Part shown: in pieces, positions 43,183 to 52,031 of the stretch
Layout of the letters: each line of letters opens with the position of its first letter
How positions within the stretch are numbered: the stretch's first letter is position 1
Assembly: GCA_944326485.1 (NCBI GenBank)
Contig: CALVED010000011.1
Location: 1-61,626, forward strand
DNA: 61,626 nt
DNA from: Candidatus Gastranaerophilales bacterium
GTDB lineage: Bacteria > Cyanobacteriota > Vampirovibrionia > Gastranaerophilales > Gastranaerophilaceae
Direction of reading: 5' to 3'
Position numbers and translations under genes: made by a program
Notes under the pieces: model-generated
Database searches by the model: none
Seen by the model: only the letters and a program-made list of their open reading frames with translations
What the model was told of the DNA's origin: nothing

Positions 43183-44628
43183 TTATTTCAAATCCTCACT
43201 TTTTTCTAAAAGTTTATTAATAATTCTTTTTGCCGTTTGAGGATTAGATATGGTTGAATTACCGCCAATACAGCCACCTTCACAGCACATAACCTCAACC
43301 AAATTACCCTCCGGACAATAATTATCTTGTGCATATTTTTTTAATTTTTTAATGTTATCTTTATTTATACCATCAATCAAACAAGTCTTAACATTAAAAT
43401 CATCAGGAAGTAAACAAGAAACGGCCTGAGCAACACCCCCTGTAACACCATAATTTCTACCTTGTTTTGAACTCTCTTTTTCGAAAGATGAATCAGGCAT
43501 AGATAAGATTTCAATTTTTTTTCCAATAAATATAGCCCCAAGTTCGTCCGCATTAAGAACAAAATCAATATTATGGTTCTGAGCTACTTCAATTCTTTTT
43601 GCGACACAAGGACTTATAAATACAGTAATTGAATCTGGATATTTTTCTTTTACAATCTCTGCAGTATAAAATAATGGAGTTTTAGTATCTGAAACAAATT
43701 CTTTTATCTCTGGCAAATGTTTTTTTACAAGACTATTATAACCAGCACAACAAGATGTTGTCATAAATGGCTTATTATTATTCATTCTTTCTATAAATTC
43801 CAAAGCTTCATTTTTCGAAGTAATATCGGCTCCCAAAGCAACTTCAAAAACATCAGAAAATCCGGCTTTTATCATAGCTGATTTTAATTGATAAATAGTT
43901 CCAGGAAATTGCCCGGCAATAGCAGGAGCAAACATTGCAATAACTTTTTTTCCATTTTTAATACTTTTCAAAACATCTACTATTTGGCTTTTTTCATTTA
44001 CAGCTCCAAAAGGACAAGCCGCAACGCACTTACCACAGAAAATACACTTTTCAAAATCAATAACAGCAGTCCCATTTTCATCTTTAGATATTGCCCCTAT
44101 TGGACAAGCCTGCTCGCAAGGAACTATAAGTCTTACAATTGCATTATAAGGACAAGCTTGAATACACATGCCACAATTTTTACATTTACTGCCGTCAATA
44201 TAACTTCTTCCGCCTTCTATTTTTATAGCACCAAACTTACAAGTTTTTTCACAAGCCCTTGCAACACAACCTTGACATAAATCTGTAACATGAACCCTTG
44301 AAGGAACACAACCTTTACAGGCAGCATCAATAATAGTTAAAGGATTATCATTAGTCTTTTTTCTATTTATAGCCATAGAAGCAAAATCTTCTAACTTTTC
44401 AGATTCATTCAAATTTTCAACAGCAAATCCCAAATCAGCAATAATACGATCTTTTATTATTTCACGCTCTTTATATATACAACACCTATAAGGCACTTCA
44501 GCATCTTTTGGTCTCATTTTAAAAGGAATTGATGCTGTATTTTTAACAAAATCTTCAGAAAAAAAAGCTTCAACTAATCTTATTAATATATCTTTTTTTA
44601 TAAATATAGATTGACTATTATTTTTCAT
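43183..44628 (-). CDS. [FeFe] hydrogenase, group-B-like, with ferredoxin domains
   Basis: 481 residues. The N-terminal half has a Cys-rich segment (CKGC, CQGC near 104-130) and ferredoxin motifs 'CKNCGMCIQACP' (149-160) and 'CIFCGKCVAACP'. The H-cluster domain has L1 'TTSCCAGYN' (C293, C294), L2 'SPCVAKRIE' (C341) and L3 'VMCCEGGCIGG' (C449, C453), so all four cluster ligands and the proton-relay Cys293 are present. The L1 and L3 wording fits group B rather than the classical A type. It would make or take up H2 with ferredoxin. Its ATG overlaps the stop of the preceding small gene (ATGA). Confidence 0.9.
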   Translation of the reverse strand: MKNNSQSIFIKKDILIRLVEAFFSEDFVKNTASIPFKMRPKDAEVPYRCCIYKEREIIKDRIIADLGFAVENLNESEKLEDFASMAINRKKTNDNPLTIIDAACKGCVPSRVHVTDLCQGCVARACEKTCKFGAIKIEGGRSYIDGSKCKNCGMCIQACPYNAIVRLIVPCEQACPIGAISKDENGTAVIDFEKCIFCGKCVAACPFGAVNEKSQIVDVLKSIKNGKKVIAMFAPAIAGQFPGTIYQLKSAMIKAGFSDVFEVALGADITSKNEALEFIERMNNNKPFMTTSCCAGYNSLVKKHLPEIKEFVSDTKTPLFYTAEIVKEKYPDSITVFISPCVAKRIEVAQNHNIDFVLNADELGAIFIGKKIEILSMPDSSFEKESSKQGRNYGVTGGVAQAVSCLLPDDFNVKTCLIDGINKDNIKKLKKYAQDNYCPEGNLVEVMCCEGGCIGGNSTISNPQTAKRIINKLLEKSEDLK

Positions 44629-44885
44629 ACATGTTCAACCTTTTTTTTCAAAACTTCTAATACTTTTTCTATTGTTGCCTGAGACACATATTCATCATCT
44701 ATTTTTACATAAGGAGCCTTAGAATGTTTATCTGAACTTGAACATTGACCTAAACACAATGATGGTTTAACTACAACTTTATTTCCATATAATTGAGGAA
44801 TTATTTCATACAACTCATTTAAATAAGTACTTCCCATTACAAAACAGGTTGTTCCTGAACATATTTTAACTTCGATACTTTCCAT
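44625..44885 (-). CDS. thioredoxin-fold [2Fe-2S] protein (NuoE-like)
   Basis: 86 residues. 'CSGTTCFVMGS' and 'CLGQCSSSD' give the C-x4-C ... C-x3-C set that binds a [2Fe-2S] cluster in NuoE/HydC-like ferredoxins. It probably passes electrons to or from the hydrogenase coded by the next gene, with which it overlaps by 4 nt. AGAGGTAAG precedes the ATG. Confidence 0.85.
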   Translation of the reverse strand: MESIEVKICSGTTCFVMGSTYLNELYEIIPQLYGNKVVVKPSLCLGQCSSSDKHSKAPYVKIDDEYVSQATIEKVLEVLKKKVEHV

Positions 44886-44928
44886 TCTTACCTCTTAAAT
44901 AATAATTTTATATTTAGTTTATCATAAT

Positions 44929-46086
44929 TTAAACATATCTGACATCAACTTTTTTTACATATTTATCTTCCAATAATTTTGCTATTTTTTTTACAACATT
45001 CTTTCTAATCTCTATTTCCACAGGGAGACTAGGATCATAATGTGCTTGATTTAATTTAGCACCAACCATAAATTTAATTTCATCACTATCTAAAAGAAAC
45101 TTCATTAATTTACCTGCTGCATCATCTAAAGGCAATCCTGATTCTAAATATTCAGAAAGCTTCGTTAAGGTAAGAATACCTTCCGTAACAAGGTCAACAC
45201 CTTTCATATAAGAAATACCAGGTAATTTACCAACATTTATAGCATTATCAGCTTCTATTTCGAGATTTAATTCTCTTGCTACAAGATTTGCTGTTGTACC
45301 GCCAGCAATAGCTTTTTTCCCTTTAAAATTATAGAAATTTGTTGCATAAAAATTATCTTGTTCAATATCATAAGGTGGGCCTGTAAACACCATAGCTCGT
45401 CTTGGATCACGAAAATAAAAACAAGCAACAGAAGTATCATCTTTTAGTTTATGGTCAGGTTCTATTAATTCAACTTGTCTTACAATATGTTTTGATAACG
45501 CATCAGAAGAAATATCAGGTTCTTCTTGTAATTTATGTAAAACTATTTCAATTAATCCTTCTCTTCTTAATCCAAGTCTTAATTCTTTTGTACCAAGAGC
45601 AGCTTGTGTAACACCATCGGAGCAGAAAATAATTCTATCTCCTTTTTCTAATTTTATTTTGTATAGATGCATATGCCTATTTGAGAATGTTTTTGAAGTA
45701 ATTACTTTAAACTCCGGTTCTAAAATTTCATTATTTCTAATCCATAGAAATTGAGGATTTCCTTCTTCAACTATTTTTGCATTACCGTCTTCATCACAAT
45801 CAATAGCAGAAAAAGTAGAATAACTAATTTTTCTTATCTTACATACTGGTAATGAATTCATAATTGTTTCACAGGCAACTCTTATGTCAGATTGTGCCTC
45901 TATAAATTTCAAAAGCATAGTTGCGGTCATACTTGCTAATATATTAGCCTTTATACCACTTCCAAGCCCATCAGATAAAATGGATATTACTCTGCCTGTT
46001 TCTTTATATCTCTTAGTTACAAAATAATCACCATAAGCATTTTGATTATATTTTTTCTTTTGACTTGAACCAATATCTATAAACAC
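44929..46086 (-). CDS. SpoIIE/PP2C-type serine phosphatase of the hydrogenase cluster
   Basis: 385 residues starting with GTG, whose G is shared with the TAG stop of the upstream hydrogenase. 'ISILSDGLGSGIKA' (35-48) and 'IIFCSDGVTQAA' carry the metal-binding Asp residues of the SpoIIE branch of PP2C phosphatases. The segment after about 230 ('RRAMVFTGPPYD') is a separate C-terminal domain of unknown role. PAS-hydrogenases of the sensory group often sit beside such phosphatases, so it may turn an H2 or redox signal into dephosphorylation of a target protein. Confidence 0.85.
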   Translation of the reverse strand: MFIDIGSSQKKKYNQNAYGDYFVTKRYKETGRVISILSDGLGSGIKANILASMTATMLLKFIEAQSDIRVACETIMNSLPVCKIRKISYSTFSAIDCDEDGNAKIVEEGNPQFLWIRNNEILEPEFKVITSKTFSNRHMHLYKIKLEKGDRIIFCSDGVTQAALGTKELRLGLRREGLIEIVLHKLQEEPDISSDALSKHIVRQVELIEPDHKLKDDTSVACFYFRDPRRAMVFTGPPYDIEQDNFYATNFYNFKGKKAIAGGTTANLVARELNLEIEADNAINVGKLPGISYMKGVDLVTEGILTLTKLSEYLESGLPLDDAAGKLMKFLLDSDEIKFMVGAKLNQAHYDPSLPVEIEIRKNVVKKIAKLLEDKYVKKVDVRYV

Positions 46087-47810
46087 TACTTATCCTCACC
46101 AGGCTTATTTTCATAGTCTTGTGCTATTGAGTTTAAAAGAACCTCTGTTTCAACCATATGTTCACCCAAAAGACAAGCTATTTCTTGAACTGTTGCAATA
46201 TTTTTAGTAATAACCTCTCTGGCTTTTTTTGCAATTTTTTCTCTATCCATTTCAGATTTTGTCACATCAGTAATAACAGCCCCTGCAATTTCACCTGACT
46301 CAATAGTAAAAGCACTAATATCATATAATTTATCACCAATAGAATAATGTTCTTTATGAATATCTTGTCCCGATTTTAGTGTAGTTTTAAAAATATCTCC
46401 AAAAGGAACTATTCTATCTATAGCAGCACCTTTAAGCCCTTCATCTCTTGCCGAGAAAACATCATACATATCAGCACAAAACATTTTCATAAACGCATCA
46501 TTTGTCTCAAGTATAGAATAATTCTTATCAACCATAACTACTGCAGCTGGCATACATCTAACAAGAGCAGCAGCTTTTCTTACTGCTATTTTTCTCATAT
46601 AAGAAACACACATAGCAGGTTCTGCATCACCAGCAATTAATGCATTAACGAAATCACGACACGTAGAATATCCGCACCCGCTACAATTTAACTCATCTTC
46701 TTGTGTATATTTACTTATCTTCCTTAATGCTTCATCTATTTGATCAATAGTATATTTATGCTTTTCTACAGGCTGCGGTTTATAATCTTCACTAACTACA
46801 ACTTCAGGTTCTATTGGAACATTTTCTCTATATTTTGTTGTAGTAAGAACATCTGATGTTACAGCTATAACCCCTCTTTGCGTCGACAGACAAGGGCCAT
46901 TTACACAGCCCCCTTCGCAACCTAAAGCTTCAATAAAAATTTTTCTGCTTAATTTATCTTCTTCTATACCATCTAAAGCTTTATCAAAATTTTTAATAGA
47001 ACTTATACTAATTAATGAAACTTTATTTTCATCTATTCCCACTTTTCTAATTGTTTCATTCATTCCGCCTTCAATAGGATAAAGAGCCCCTTCATATGCA
47101 CTTCTTGGAACAAAATCAGCATCTTTATCTTCTTCAATATCATGAATATTAATATATTCATCTTTCAACCACATATTTAATTCTTCAAAAGTTAAAGAAG
47201 CATTTATCAAATCTTGATGAGAATCAGACTCTCTTTTCTTGGCAATACAAGGACCAATAAAAACAATAGCTATATCTTCACCTAATGTTTTCTTTAACAA
47301 TCCGGCATGAGTTAATGCAGGAGATACTATAGGTACAATATTTTTAGCAAACTTAGGTTTATACATCCTAATATAATCTACAATAACAGGACAAGCACTT
47401 GATATAAGCATTTCATTTTTATCTGAAGAATTTATAATTTTAGCACATTCAATAGAAACTTCCTGTGCCCCAAGCGCAGTTTCACTTACACCTTCAAAAC
47501 CTAACTTTTTAAGAGCAGATATCATTTTTTCTTTTTTGACATTATATACTCCAACCCAACTTGGAGCTAATGAAACATATACTTTCTTGTTTTGCAAAAA
47601 TAGTTTTTTAACTTTATCTATATCATTTCTAACTCTTTTTGCACCAGAAGGACAAACTATTACACAATGCCCGCAAGCTACACAACGTTCACCTATAACA
47701 TAAGCGCTATTATCTTGTATTTTTATAGCTTTTACATGGCACTCTCTTATACATTTATAACAATCATGACACTCATTTTTTAAAGTATAAACAGGATACA
47801 AATTATTCAT
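46086..47810 (-). CDS. sensory [FeFe] hydrogenase with PAS domain (group C, HydS-like)
   Basis: 574 residues: two ferredoxin motifs (C14-C24 and C43-C53), the H-cluster domain, a 4Fe-4S domain ('CSGCGYSTCRDF' near 378), a PAS domain (about 415-510) and a C-terminal helix. L1 reads 'SSACPV' (A139, C140), L2 'GPCIAKK' (C188), L3 'GCEGGCVNGP' (C298, C302). The first L1 Cys, the proton relay of catalytic hydrogenases, is Ala, as in sensory group C enzymes, so slow turnover and a sensing role are likely. It is coupled at both ends to its neighbours by one-base overlaps. Confidence 0.88.
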   Translation of the reverse strand: MNNLYPVYTLKNECHDCYKCIRECHVKAIKIQDNSAYVIGERCVACGHCVIVCPSGAKRVRNDIDKVKKLFLQNKKVYVSLAPSWVGVYNVKKEKMISALKKLGFEGVSETALGAQEVSIECAKIINSSDKNEMLISSACPVIVDYIRMYKPKFAKNIVPIVSPALTHAGLLKKTLGEDIAIVFIGPCIAKKRESDSHQDLINASLTFEELNMWLKDEYINIHDIEEDKDADFVPRSAYEGALYPIEGGMNETIRKVGIDENKVSLISISSIKNFDKALDGIEEDKLSRKIFIEALGCEGGCVNGPCLSTQRGVIAVTSDVLTTTKYRENVPIEPEVVVSEDYKPQPVEKHKYTIDQIDEALRKISKYTQEDELNCSGCGYSTCRDFVNALIAGDAEPAMCVSYMRKIAVRKAAALVRCMPAAVVMVDKNYSILETNDAFMKMFCADMYDVFSARDEGLKGAAIDRIVPFGDIFKTTLKSGQDIHKEHYSIGDKLYDISAFTIESGEIAGAVITDVTKSEMDREKIAKKAREVITKNIATVQEIACLLGEHMVETEVLLNSIAQDYENKPGEDK

Positions 47811-48043
47811 TATTTACCTCTTAAAATTTCAATAATTTTTTCGGCAGTGACATTATTATAAGTTCGACCATTAACAATAATATTTGGACCTTTTTCACAG
47901 ATATTTTCGCATCTTGCACCATAAACTTCAATTTCAGCATCAAGATTATTTTCTTTTATATAATTTTCAATAAATTCAAGATTTTCAGCATTACCACGGG
48001 CATAGCAAGAACTTCCCATACATATTTTAATTTCTGTTACCAT
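47810..48043 (-). CDS. thioredoxin-fold [2Fe-2S] protein (NuoE-like), first gene of cluster
   Basis: 77 residues. 'CMGSSCYARGN' and 'CENICEKGPN' give a C-x4-C ... C-x3-C ligand set. It is paralogous in design to the protein at 44625-44885, and each lies just upstream of one hydrogenase or phosphatase block. Its TAA overlaps the next ATG (TAATG). GAGG lies before the ATG. Confidence 0.85.
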   Translation of the reverse strand: MVTEIKICMGSSCYARGNAENLEFIENYIKENNLDAEIEVYGARCENICEKGPNIIVNGRTYNNVTAEKIIEILRGK

Positions 48044-48145
48044 TATATTTCCTCTTTGAACAATATTTTACCATATTTTTAATATTCTTTGATGAAATAT
48101 AAAAAAGATAATATTAAATATTTCTATTTTTTTAATAACTTTATA

Positions 48146-48329
48146 ATTTAATCAAGTATCGCAATTTAATACCGTCCCATCATCTATAAAACATTACTCG
48201 CCTTTGAAAAACATCAATCAATTTCGTTTTTCTCCGGATACAAGATTACTCAAAGACAATGTTTTTGGTTTTTTTGTAAAAAAATCACTCACATTTTCAT
48301 CTTATCTTGACTTTTTCTCGAATATTTTT
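48146..48329 (+). repeat. copy of the dispersed intergenic repeat (near full length)
   Basis: Plus-oriented. 'TTTAATCAAGTATCGCAATTT', 'CATTACTCGCCTTTG', 'CTCCGGATACAAGATTACTC', 'ACAATGTTTTTGGTTTTTTTG', 'ATCACTCACATTTTCATC' and 'CTTTTTCTCGAA' in family order. It fills most of the gap between the hydrogenase cluster and rex (48044-48350). Confidence 0.75.
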
Positions 48330-48350
48330 ATCTCAAAATTAAAAATAAAA

Positions 48351-48980
48351 CTATTTATCTTCTACCCCATGATTAACCGTAAATTGAAGAAAATTACCAA
48401 TTAAATTTTCATTCCAGACCTGAATATCATTCTTAACATTGAGAACACAAGGAGTGAAATTCCAAATATATTTAATTCCACAATTAACTAAAAAATCTGT
48501 AACTTCTTGAGCATATGCTCTTGGAACAGTTAAAATTGCAATTTTAACATCTAATTTTTTAGCCAAATCAGCAAGTTCATTAAGATGAAAAACTTCTTTA
48601 TCATTAACTTTTAGTCCTATTTTTAAAGGACTGTTATCAAATAAAGCTGATATTTTAAATCCATAAGCTTCAAAATTATCATACTTAGCTAAAGCCATAC
48701 CAAGATTACCAGCACCAACAATAAAAGCAGTCTTAACCTTTTTAAATTTTAAAGTTTCTTCAATTAAAATTTTAAGTTCACGAGCTCTATAACCAACCTT
48801 ACATTTACCCTTATAATTAAGAAGAGCAATATCTTTTCTTACTTGAGTATTATCCATATGAAGCAAATCCGCAATTTGAGGACTTGAAATATACTCAATA
48901 TTTTTTTCTATGTAATCAGTCAATATACTATGATATAAAGTAAGTCTGTTAATAACCTTATCTGAAATTACTTTTTTCAT
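48351..48980 (-). CDS. rex: redox-sensing transcriptional repressor Rex
   Basis: 209 residues. The winged-helix domain (1-80) has 'ISSPQIADLLHMDNTQVRKDI', with the recognition-helix T-x-x-Q-V-R-K-D pattern. The Rossmann domain has 'AFIVGAGNLGMALAKY'. Rex binds NAD(H) and releases DNA when NADH rises; typical targets are adhE and hydrogenase genes, both adjacent here. The ATG at 48980 follows GAGG by 5 nt, and a longer frame upstream is ignored. It lies directly after the adhE terminator with no room for a normal promoter. Confidence 0.93.
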   Translation of the reverse strand: MKKVISDKVINRLTLYHSILTDYIEKNIEYISSPQIADLLHMDNTQVRKDIALLNYKGKCKVGYRARELKILIEETLKFKKVKTAFIVGAGNLGMALAKYDNFEAYGFKISALFDNSPLKIGLKVNDKEVFHLNELADLAKKLDVKIAILTVPRAYAQEVTDFLVNCGIKYIWNFTPCVLNVKNDIQVWNENLIGNFLQFTVNHGVEDK

Positions 48981-48987
48981 AAAAACC

Positions 48988-49023
48988 TCAAAAAAGAAGA
49001 GGAACGTAATAACGTTCCTCTTC
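48988..49023 (-). terminator. intrinsic terminator between adhE and rex
   Basis: The minus-strand stem GAAGAGGAACGT/ACGTTCCTCTTC is followed by TTTTTT, and the GAGG ribosome site of rex begins directly after the T run. Confidence 0.85.
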
Positions 49024-49033
49024 AAAATAATAA

Positions 49034-51685
49034 TTATACTACACCATTGTAGGCGTCAATATAAATTTTCTTAATATCTTCCATAAATGGATATACAGGG
49101 TTAGCACCTGTGCATTGATCATCATAAGCTAATTCAACCAAAGTATCAAGATTAGCCATAAATGTCTTTTCATCAACACCAAATTCTTTTATAGATTTTG
49201 GAAGATTAATGTTTGTCATTAATTTATCAATAGCATTTAACAATAGCTCAACTTTTTCATCATCATTCTTACCACCCAAGCCTAATTCATCTGCTATTTG
49301 ACCATATTTCATCTTAGCACATGGGAATTTGTATTGAGGGAATATTGCTTGCTTTTTAGGCGCATCAGATGAATTATATTTAATAATTTGTCTGATTAAT
49401 AAAGCGTTAGCAACACCATGAGGAACGTGATACATAGCACCAAGTTTGTGAGCCATTGAATGGCATAATCCTAAGAATGAGTTAGCAAATGCCATACCAG
49501 CTATTGTTGCAGCATAGTGCATTTTTTCTCTTGCAATAGGATCATTAGCACCTTCATTATAAGAACGTTCTAAGTATCTGAATATTAATTTTGTTGCTTC
49601 TAAAGCATTAGAATTTGTAAAGTTTGTTGCCATACAAGAAACATAAGCTTCTACTGCGTGAACTAATGCATCAATACCTGATGAAGAAGTTAAACCTTTT
49701 GGCATACCGTCAACAAAGTTAGGATCAACAATTGCCATATTCGGAGTTAGAGCATAATCAGCAATTGCATATTTAACATGAGATTCATCATCTGTAATAA
49801 TAGCAAATGGAGTTACCTCAGAACCTGTACCTGATGTTGTAGGAATTGCAACCATCATAGCTTTCTTTCCTAATTCAGGAATTGAACAAATTCTCTTTCT
49901 AATATCCATAAATCTCATTGAGATATCTTCAAAGTTTGTATCAGGTTGTTCATACATTAACCACATAATTTTAGCAGCATCCATAGGAGAACCGCCACCT
50001 AAAGCAATAATTACATCAGGCTCGAATGGTCTTAATATTGATAATGCTTGGTTAATTGTAGATAAAGTAGGATCAGGTTTTACATCAAAGAATACTTCAT
50101 GTTCAATACCAATTTCATCTAAAACATTAGTAATGCTATCAACAGCACCTGAATTAAATAAGAATCTATCTGTAACAATGAAAGCACGTTTTTTACCAGC
50201 TAATTCACGGAGAGCCAAGTCTATAGCACCTCTCTTGAAGTATACTTTTGAAGGAACTTTAAACCATAACATATTTTCTCTCCTTTCAGCAACTGTTTTG
50301 TAGTTCAACAAGTTTTCAACTCCAATATTACCTGAAATTGCATTTTTACCCCAAGAACCACAACCTAAAGAAAGAGATGGTTCAAGTTTAAAGTTATATA
50401 AATCACCAATACCACCTTGAGAAGAAGGAGAGTTGATTAAAATTCTACAAGCAGGCATTTTTTCAGCATATTTATCTATTCTTTCTTTAGATCTTTCATC
50501 AGTATATAAAACAGCTGTATGACCTGCACCACCTTTAATAACTAATTCATAAGCCATTTCAGAAGCTTGTTCAAAGTTTTTTGCTTTATACATTGTAAGG
50601 ATTGGAGATAATTTTTCTCTAGAAAATGGATCATCCCAATCTACAGCAGGTCTTTCGACTAATAATATTTTTGCATTATCCGGAGTTTTAAATCCTGCAA
50701 GTTCAGCTATCTTATGAGCAGGTTGACCAACAATAGCAGGATGAGCTGTACCTCTTTTTGGATCTATAAATGGAAGATCTATCATTTTCTTTTGTTCAGC
50801 TTTATTTACAAGATAAGCTCCTCTATATTCAAATTCTTTTTTAACTTCTTCATATACACTGTCTACAACAACAACAGATTGTTCAGAAGCACAAATCATA
50901 CCATTATCAAAAGTTTTTGACATAAGAATTGAAGAAACAGCCATTTTAATATCAGCAGTTTCATCTATAACTGCACAAGTATTACCAGGACCTACACCTA
51001 AAGCAGGATTACCTGATGAATATGCAGCTTTAACCATGCCAGGGCCACCTGTTGCAACGATACAAGAAATAGATGGGTGTTGCATTAAAGTATTTGAAAG
51101 TTCAATAGATGGAACATCTATCCAACCTATAATATCTTCAGGTGCACCAGCTTTAACTGCAGCATCTAATACTAATTTTGCAGCAGCTATTGTACATTTT
51201 GTTGCTCTTGGATGAGGAGAAAAGATAATAGCATTTCTTGTTTTTAATGCTATTAAAGATTTAAAAATAGCAGTAGAAGTTGGATTTGTTGTAGGAATAA
51301 TACCTGCGATTACACCTAAAGGTTCTGCTACAATTTTTATTCCATTAGCTTTGTCTTCTTTGATAATACCGCAAGTTTTAGCATTTTTATGCTTATTATA
51401 GATATATTCAGAAGCAAAGTGATTTTTAATAATTTTATCTTCCAAAACACCCATACCTGTTTCTTCAACAGCCATTCTTGCAAGAGGGATACGAGCTTTA
51501 TCAGCTGCAGTAGCTGCTGCTTTAAATATTGCATCAACTTTTTCTTGTGAGAATGTTTCGTAAATTTTTTGAGCTTTTTTTACTTTAGAAATAAGAACTT
51601 CCAATTGTTCTAATGTTTCAACAGCATTAGGTTGAGTTAAAGCTTTTTCTAAAGATTCAACAGTTTTTTTACTTTTTGTTGTCAT
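49034..51685 (-). CDS. adhE: bifunctional acetaldehyde/alcohol dehydrogenase
   Basis: 883 residues, the usual AdhE length. The N-terminal aldehyde dehydrogenase (1-440) has the catalytic Cys in 'DNGMICASEQS' and 'GVGPGNTCAVID'. The C-terminal iron alcohol dehydrogenase (455-883) has 'ALGGGSPMDAAK', 'IPTTSGTGSEVTPFA', 'LCHSMAHKLGA' and 'HVPHGVANALL', with the iron-binding His residues. It turns acetyl-CoA into ethanol with two NADH, regenerating NAD+. A TTGACA at 51749-51754 (minus) may be its -35. Rex is the gene behind it. Confidence 0.97.
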   Translation of the reverse strand: MTTKSKKTVESLEKALTQPNAVETLEQLEVLISKVKKAQKIYETFSQEKVDAIFKAAATAADKARIPLARMAVEETGMGVLEDKIIKNHFASEYIYNKHKNAKTCGIIKEDKANGIKIVAEPLGVIAGIIPTTNPTSTAIFKSLIALKTRNAIIFSPHPRATKCTIAAAKLVLDAAVKAGAPEDIIGWIDVPSIELSNTLMQHPSISCIVATGGPGMVKAAYSSGNPALGVGPGNTCAVIDETADIKMAVSSILMSKTFDNGMICASEQSVVVVDSVYEEVKKEFEYRGAYLVNKAEQKKMIDLPFIDPKRGTAHPAIVGQPAHKIAELAGFKTPDNAKILLVERPAVDWDDPFSREKLSPILTMYKAKNFEQASEMAYELVIKGGAGHTAVLYTDERSKERIDKYAEKMPACRILINSPSSQGGIGDLYNFKLEPSLSLGCGSWGKNAISGNIGVENLLNYKTVAERRENMLWFKVPSKVYFKRGAIDLALRELAGKKRAFIVTDRFLFNSGAVDSITNVLDEIGIEHEVFFDVKPDPTLSTINQALSILRPFEPDVIIALGGGSPMDAAKIMWLMYEQPDTNFEDISMRFMDIRKRICSIPELGKKAMMVAIPTTSGTGSEVTPFAIITDDESHVKYAIADYALTPNMAIVDPNFVDGMPKGLTSSSGIDALVHAVEAYVSCMATNFTNSNALEATKLIFRYLERSYNEGANDPIAREKMHYAATIAGMAFANSFLGLCHSMAHKLGAMYHVPHGVANALLIRQIIKYNSSDAPKKQAIFPQYKFPCAKMKYGQIADELGLGGKNDDEKVELLLNAIDKLMTNINLPKSIKEFGVDEKTFMANLDTLVELAYDDQCTGANPVYPFMEDIKKIYIDAYNGVV

Positions 51686-51812
51686 AATGTTTCGAATCCT
51701 TTCGTGATTAAAATCTCTATTAAAAGAAAAACATAAACAATATATGATGTCAACTAATAAAGCTATTAAGAATATATAAAGAATTTCAAAAACTCAATAT
51801 TTTCCGTCTATG

Positions 51813-51938
51813 GATTTAATCTGGTATCACAATTTGTTACCGAGTCATACTCACTAATAAAGTACTCACATTTTAAAAACGCCACTCAAAAAAATTCACT
51901 CACACTTTCAGTTTATCGTGAATTTTTTCTCGGACAAC
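51813..51938 (+). repeat. copy of the dispersed intergenic repeat (internally deleted)
   Basis: Plus-oriented. 'TTTAATCTGGTATCACAATTTG', the near-palindrome 'GTTACCGAGTCATACTCACTAA', 'AAAAACGCCACTCA', then directly 'AAATTCACTCACACTTTCAG' and 'TTTTTCTCGGACAA'. About 70 bp between two CACTCA motifs are missing. The rest of 51686-52031 is AT-rich and non-coding. Confidence 0.85.
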
Positions 51939-51977
51939 TTAATATTAATTATCTCTTTAAAAAAGAATAATTTTAGA

Positions 51978-52022
51978 AAGAGAAAGGGGCTTTTTAGTAT
52001 AAACTAAAAAGCCCCTTTCTCT
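51978..52022 (-). terminator. strong hairpin terminator
   Basis: AAGAGAAAGGGGCTTTTTAG pairs with its complement across a 4-base loop (about 20 bp), ending 10 nt after the stop of the minus-strand GH77 gene. Confidence 0.85.
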
Positions 52023-52031
52023 TAATTATTT

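Noticed and set aside
51686-51812. Rex operator upstream of adhE
   Set aside because: A TTGTTTATGTT-like half is present on the minus strand, but no convincing palindrome of the TTGTGA/TTGTTAA-N-TTAACAA kind could be found by eye.
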